Source: Mucilaginibacter aquariorum (GTDB lineage Bacteria > Bacteroidota > Bacteroidia > Sphingobacteriales > Sphingobacteriaceae). Taken from it: a DNA stretch of 64,000 nucleotides. The first letter of the stretch is position 1. Every line of letters starts with the position of its first letter. The stretch is taken from assembly GCF_024498135.1 (NCBI RefSeq), contig NZ_JANHOH010000001.1:682001-746000 (forward strand), in the 5' to 3' direction. The position numbers were made by a program, and so were the translations under genes. Under the pieces are notes generated by a model. The model searched no databases, was not told the DNA's origin, and saw nothing but the letters and a program-made list of their open reading frames with translations. Shown piece by piece: positions 61,731-64,000 of this stretch.

Positions 61731-62384
61731 ATGACCATACAAGATTTTGACATAACCGTAGCAACTGCACAACATGCAGACTTTGCCACTATTATATGTG
61801 ATGAAATGGCAGAGTCGGCCAAGGCGCGCGGTACTGGTATTGCCCAGCGTTCTCCGGAATATGTCGCTAACAAAATGCTGGAAGGCAAAGCTGTTATAGC
61901 CTTGCATAAGGACGGTACCTGGGCAGGCTTTTGCTATATCGAGACCTGGAGCCATGGCGATTTCGTGGCTAACTCTGGCTTGATAGTAAACCCCATCTAT
62001 CGTAAAGCAGGTTTGGCAAAAGCCATCAAACATAAAATATTCGAACTATCGCGTACAAAATATCCTAAAGCTAAACTTTTTGGGTTAACTACGGGTTTGG
62101 CAGTAATGAAGATCAATTCGGAAATTGGTTACGAGCCCGTTACCTATTCTGAACTTACTCAGGATGAAGATTTTTGGAAAGGCTGTCGCAGCTGCGTTAA
62201 TTACGATATTTTGATGAGCAAAGATCGTAAAAACTGCATGTGCACCGCCATGCTTTTTGATCCGGAAGCTATTCAGAAGCAATACGAAGAGAAAATGAAA
62301 AAGATAACGCACAAAGCAACGTTATTAGAGCGTATTGAAGCGGCGATAAAGAAACGCATGGAGAAAATGGTTTTGTTTAGTTAA
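61731..62384 (+). CDS. GNAT-family acetyltransferase of the arginine operon, probable N-acetylglutamate synthase
   Basis: The 217-residue protein has the GNAT fold in its first 140 residues: GKAVIALHKDGTWAGFCYIETW, ANSGLIVNPIYRKAGLAKAIKHKIFEL (acetyl-CoA loop RKAGLA), LFGLTTGLAVMKINSEIGYEPV. A Cys-rich C-terminal part has CRSCVNYD and NCMCTAM, then a basic helix. It is encoded 27 bp before argG on the same strand. A GNAT gene in this place is recurrent in Bacteroidota arginine operons and is the best candidate for the first acetylation (or succinylation) of glutamate. The four Cys suggest metal binding or redox control. Confidence 0.85.
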   Translation: MTIQDFDITVATAQHADFATIICDEMAESAKARGTGIAQRSPEYVANKMLEGKAVIALHKDGTWAGFCYIETWSHGDFVANSGLIVNPIYRKAGLAKAIKHKIFELSRTKYPKAKLFGLTTGLAVMKINSEIGYEPVTYSELTQDEDFWKGCRSCVNYDILMSKDRKNCMCTAMLFDPEAIQKQYEEKMKKITHKATLLERIEAAIKKRMEKMVLFS

Positions 62385-62411
62385 TAGAAGGTTACAGGTT
62401 AATAATATATA

Positions 62412-63611
62412 ATGGACAAGAAAAAAGTAGTACTGGCATACAGTGGAGGATTAGATACATCATTTTGCTGCATTTATTTAACACGCGACTTAGGTTACGA
62501 GGTTCACTCGGTGATTGTTAATACAGGTGGTTTTAGTGACGAAGAGCTTAAGGGCGTTGAAGAACGCGCTTACCAAATGGGCGTAACTTCGCATCACGTG
62601 GTTGACGAGACCGAAAACTTCTATAATACCTGTGTACGTTTCCTTATATACGGGAACGTGTTAAAAAACAACACCTATCCCCTTTCGGTAAGTGCCGAAC
62701 GTGTTAGTCAGGCCACTGCTATTGCCAATTACGCCAAAGAGATTGGCGCCGAATATGTTGCTCATGGCAGTACCGGCGCGGGTAACGATCAGGTGCGTTT
62801 TGATATGATCTTCAATATTCTTGTGCCCGAAGTTCAGATCATCACTCCTATTCGTGATTTGAAACTAAGCCGCGAAGCAGAGATTGAATACCTGAAAAAA
62901 CACGGCGTTGAAATGAACTTTGAAAAAGCAAAGTATTCTATCAACAAAGGTATTTGGGGAACATCAGTAGGTGGTAAAGAAACATTAACATCAAATTTAG
63001 GTTTACCTGAAGAAGCATGGCCTACACAGGTTACCGAAACTGAGCCAAGAACATTAGAACTTGTTTTTGACCAAGGCGAACTGGTTGGTATCAATAACGA
63101 AAAATACGATCACCCAACTAAAGCTATACAGGCTTTACAAGCAATAGCACAACCTTACGGCATTGGCCGTGATATCCATGTGGGCGATACCATTATCGGT
63201 ATTAAAGGCCGTGTGGGTTTTGAGGCTGCTGCACCAATGGTAATTATTAAGGCTCACCATACGTTAGAAAAGCATGTGTTAACCAAATGGCAGCTTTCGT
63301 GGAAAGACCAGTTATCTGCTTTCTATGGTAACTGGCTGCACGAGGGACAGTTCCACGACCCTATTATGCGTAATATGGAAGCATTTTTAACTGATACACA
63401 AAAGAATGTGAGTGGTAAGGTATTTGTTCAGCTTTATCCGTACCGTTTCCAGGTGGTAGGTATCGAGTCTGATCATGATCTGATGTCGAATAAGTTTGGT
63501 AGCTACGGCGAAATGAATAACTCATGGAGCGGCGAAGATGTGAAAGGGTTCTCCAAAATATTTGGTAACCAGGTAATGATATACCATAAAGTAAACGGCA
63601 CAAATGAGTAA
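62412..63611 (+). CDS. argG: argininosuccinate synthase
   Basis: The 399-residue protein has the ATP pyrophosphatase loop VLAYSGGLDTSFCCIYL (about 7-23), and VAHGSTGAGNDQVRFD for citrulline and aspartate binding. Next come YSINKGIWGTSVGG and the C-terminal FYGNWLHEGQFHDPIMRNMEAFL. It joins citrulline and aspartate to argininosuccinate using ATP. Its last 8 bp overlap the start of the cupin gene (ATGAGTAA), a sign of translational coupling inside the arginine operon. Confidence 0.97.
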   Translation: MDKKKVVLAYSGGLDTSFCCIYLTRDLGYEVHSVIVNTGGFSDEELKGVEERAYQMGVTSHHVVDETENFYNTCVRFLIYGNVLKNNTYPLSVSAERVSQATAIANYAKEIGAEYVAHGSTGAGNDQVRFDMIFNILVPEVQIITPIRDLKLSREAEIEYLKKHGVEMNFEKAKYSINKGIWGTSVGGKETLTSNLGLPEEAWPTQVTETEPRTLELVFDQGELVGINNEKYDHPTKAIQALQAIAQPYGIGRDIHVGDTIIGIKGRVGFEAAAPMVIIKAHHTLEKHVLTKWQLSWKDQLSAFYGNWLHEGQFHDPIMRNMEAFLTDTQKNVSGKVFVQLYPYRFQVVGIESDHDLMSNKFGSYGEMNNSWSGEDVKGFSKIFGNQVMIYHKVNGTNE

Positions 63612-63954
63612 CCCTGTTTTTTCGAGAAGTGAATGCCTGAGCCAGTACAGGTGGGGCGATGATTGCCATGGCTGGAACTTTGTAGATACAGATGAATTAT
63701 CTGTTAAGCAAGAACTAATGCCGCCTGATACAGCTGAGCAGCTTCACTATCACGAAAAAGCAACTCAGATGTTCTTTATTTTAAAAGGCAGGGCCATTAT
63801 GACCATTGATGGTGTAGAAAGCATGCTGAAGCCGGAACAGGGTATTTTGATACTTCCCGGCCAAAAGCACTTCATCAGCAATAAAGACCAGGCCGATCTT
63901 GAGTTTATATTATATTCTTATCCCTCAACAAAAAATGACAGAATCAACCTATAA
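63604..63954 (+). CDS. cupin-domain protein embedded in the arginine operon
   Basis: The 116-residue single cupin has motif 1 EQLHYHEKATQMFFILKGRAIM, with HYH and the downstream Glu/Gln position read as Q. Motif 2 is GILILPGQKHFISNKD, with the third His. The metal site is therefore near complete. The start overlaps the argG stop, and its own stop lies 20 bp inside the argC gene. Such double overlap shows firm membership in the operon. It may be a small regulator or metabolite-binding protein of arginine synthesis; I know no assigned function. Confidence 0.85.
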   Translation: MSNPVFSRSECLSQYRWGDDCHGWNFVDTDELSVKQELMPPDTAEQLHYHEKATQMFFILKGRAIMTIDGVESMLKPEQGILILPGQKHFISNKDQADLEFILYSYPSTKNDRINL

Positions 63955-64000
63955 ACATATAAGAGCAGGTATTGTAGGCGGTGCAGGCTATACCGGTGGC
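63935..64000 (+). CDS. argC: N-acetyl-gamma-glutamyl-phosphate reductase, 5' part (cut by window edge)
   Basis: The ATG at 63935 opens a frame reading MTESTYKHIRAGIVGGAGYTGG to the window edge. The GxxGYTGG motif is the NADP-binding start of ArgC, and the position after argG fits. Only 22 codons are visible. The start overlaps the cupin gene end by 20 bp. Confidence 0.88.
   Translation, partial: MTESTYKHIRAGIVGGAGYTGG

Noticed and set aside
1..64000. CRISPR arrays, tRNA or rRNA genes, prophage or insertion-sequence transposases
   Set aside because: I saw no regularly spaced repeats, no tRNA-like TTCGA arms in a cloverleaf context, no rRNA and no transposase or integrase gene in the window.

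Overview
The window reads as chromosome of a member of the Bacteroidota, most likely the Sphingobacteriaceae (Mucilaginibacter or Pedobacter type). The signs are a short primary sigma factor without region 1.1, TAnnTTTG promoter elements, large FtsX/MacB-type permeases in tandem, DUF4251, DUF421, AbiGi and YceI proteins, many signal-peptide lipoproteins with an SCKK box, and an arginine operon with a GNAT gene before argG. The species call is inference; no rRNA or tRNA gene was seen. Moderate GC with AT-rich spacers is uniform, except for a visibly AT-richer gene at 17.5-18.3 kb.

Region 1 (1-16.9 kb) is an export locus. A leftward operon encodes an HlyD-type adaptor, one LolD/MacB-type ATPase and five consecutive paralogous MacB/FtsX-type permeases, the last cut by the window edge. 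A 35-codon collapsed permease lies between the ATPase and the first permease. Divergent from it is an NtrC-type response regulator overlapping its histidine kinase gene, the probable controller. Region 2 (16.9-22.4 kb) holds a flavin reductase whose start has been overrun by a GC-rich repeat, an orphan AbiGi gene, htpG, DUF4251, a small unknown gene and a Tat-exported sugar isomerase-like protein.

Region 3 (22.5-27.8 kb) is a tight leftward operon of RidA, a fold-III PLP enzyme (D-threonine aldolase or D-serine dehydratase type), an M19 dipeptidase and a GH63-like glucosidase. Its chemistry suggests D-amino-acid or dipeptide breakdown. Region 4 (28.0-32.5 kb) is a leftward operon of two outer-membrane barrels, a PAP2/vanadium-haloperoxidase-like lipoprotein and an internally duplicated DoxX-like membrane protein, the least explained unit here. 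Region 5 (32.7-38.8 kb) has an unknown secreted protein, a GH130-like secreted glycosidase, a methyltransferase, a DUF421 protein and three stress-type oxidoreductases.

Region 6 (39-57.7 kb) is mostly housekeeping: MBL hydrolase, primary sigma factor, endonuclease V, a small ABC unit, PhzF, smc, S41 peptidase, lolD with a pseudo-HAD gene, sucC, yceI, a Sua5/YrdC-family gene, nhaA, trpA, a sodium symporter and a LOG protein. Region 7 (57.7-64 kb) contains a multi-hairpin intergenic element, the SRP RNA, ypdA, a convergent LacI regulator and myo-inositol oxygenase with a LacI-type operator, and the start of an arginine operon (GNAT, argG, cupin, argC).

The non-coding signals most worth following are the nested hairpin element at 57.82-57.93 kb, a perfect 26-bp palindrome in front of yceI, the LacI-type operator before the inositol oxygenase, and two families of dispersed inverted-repeat elements.
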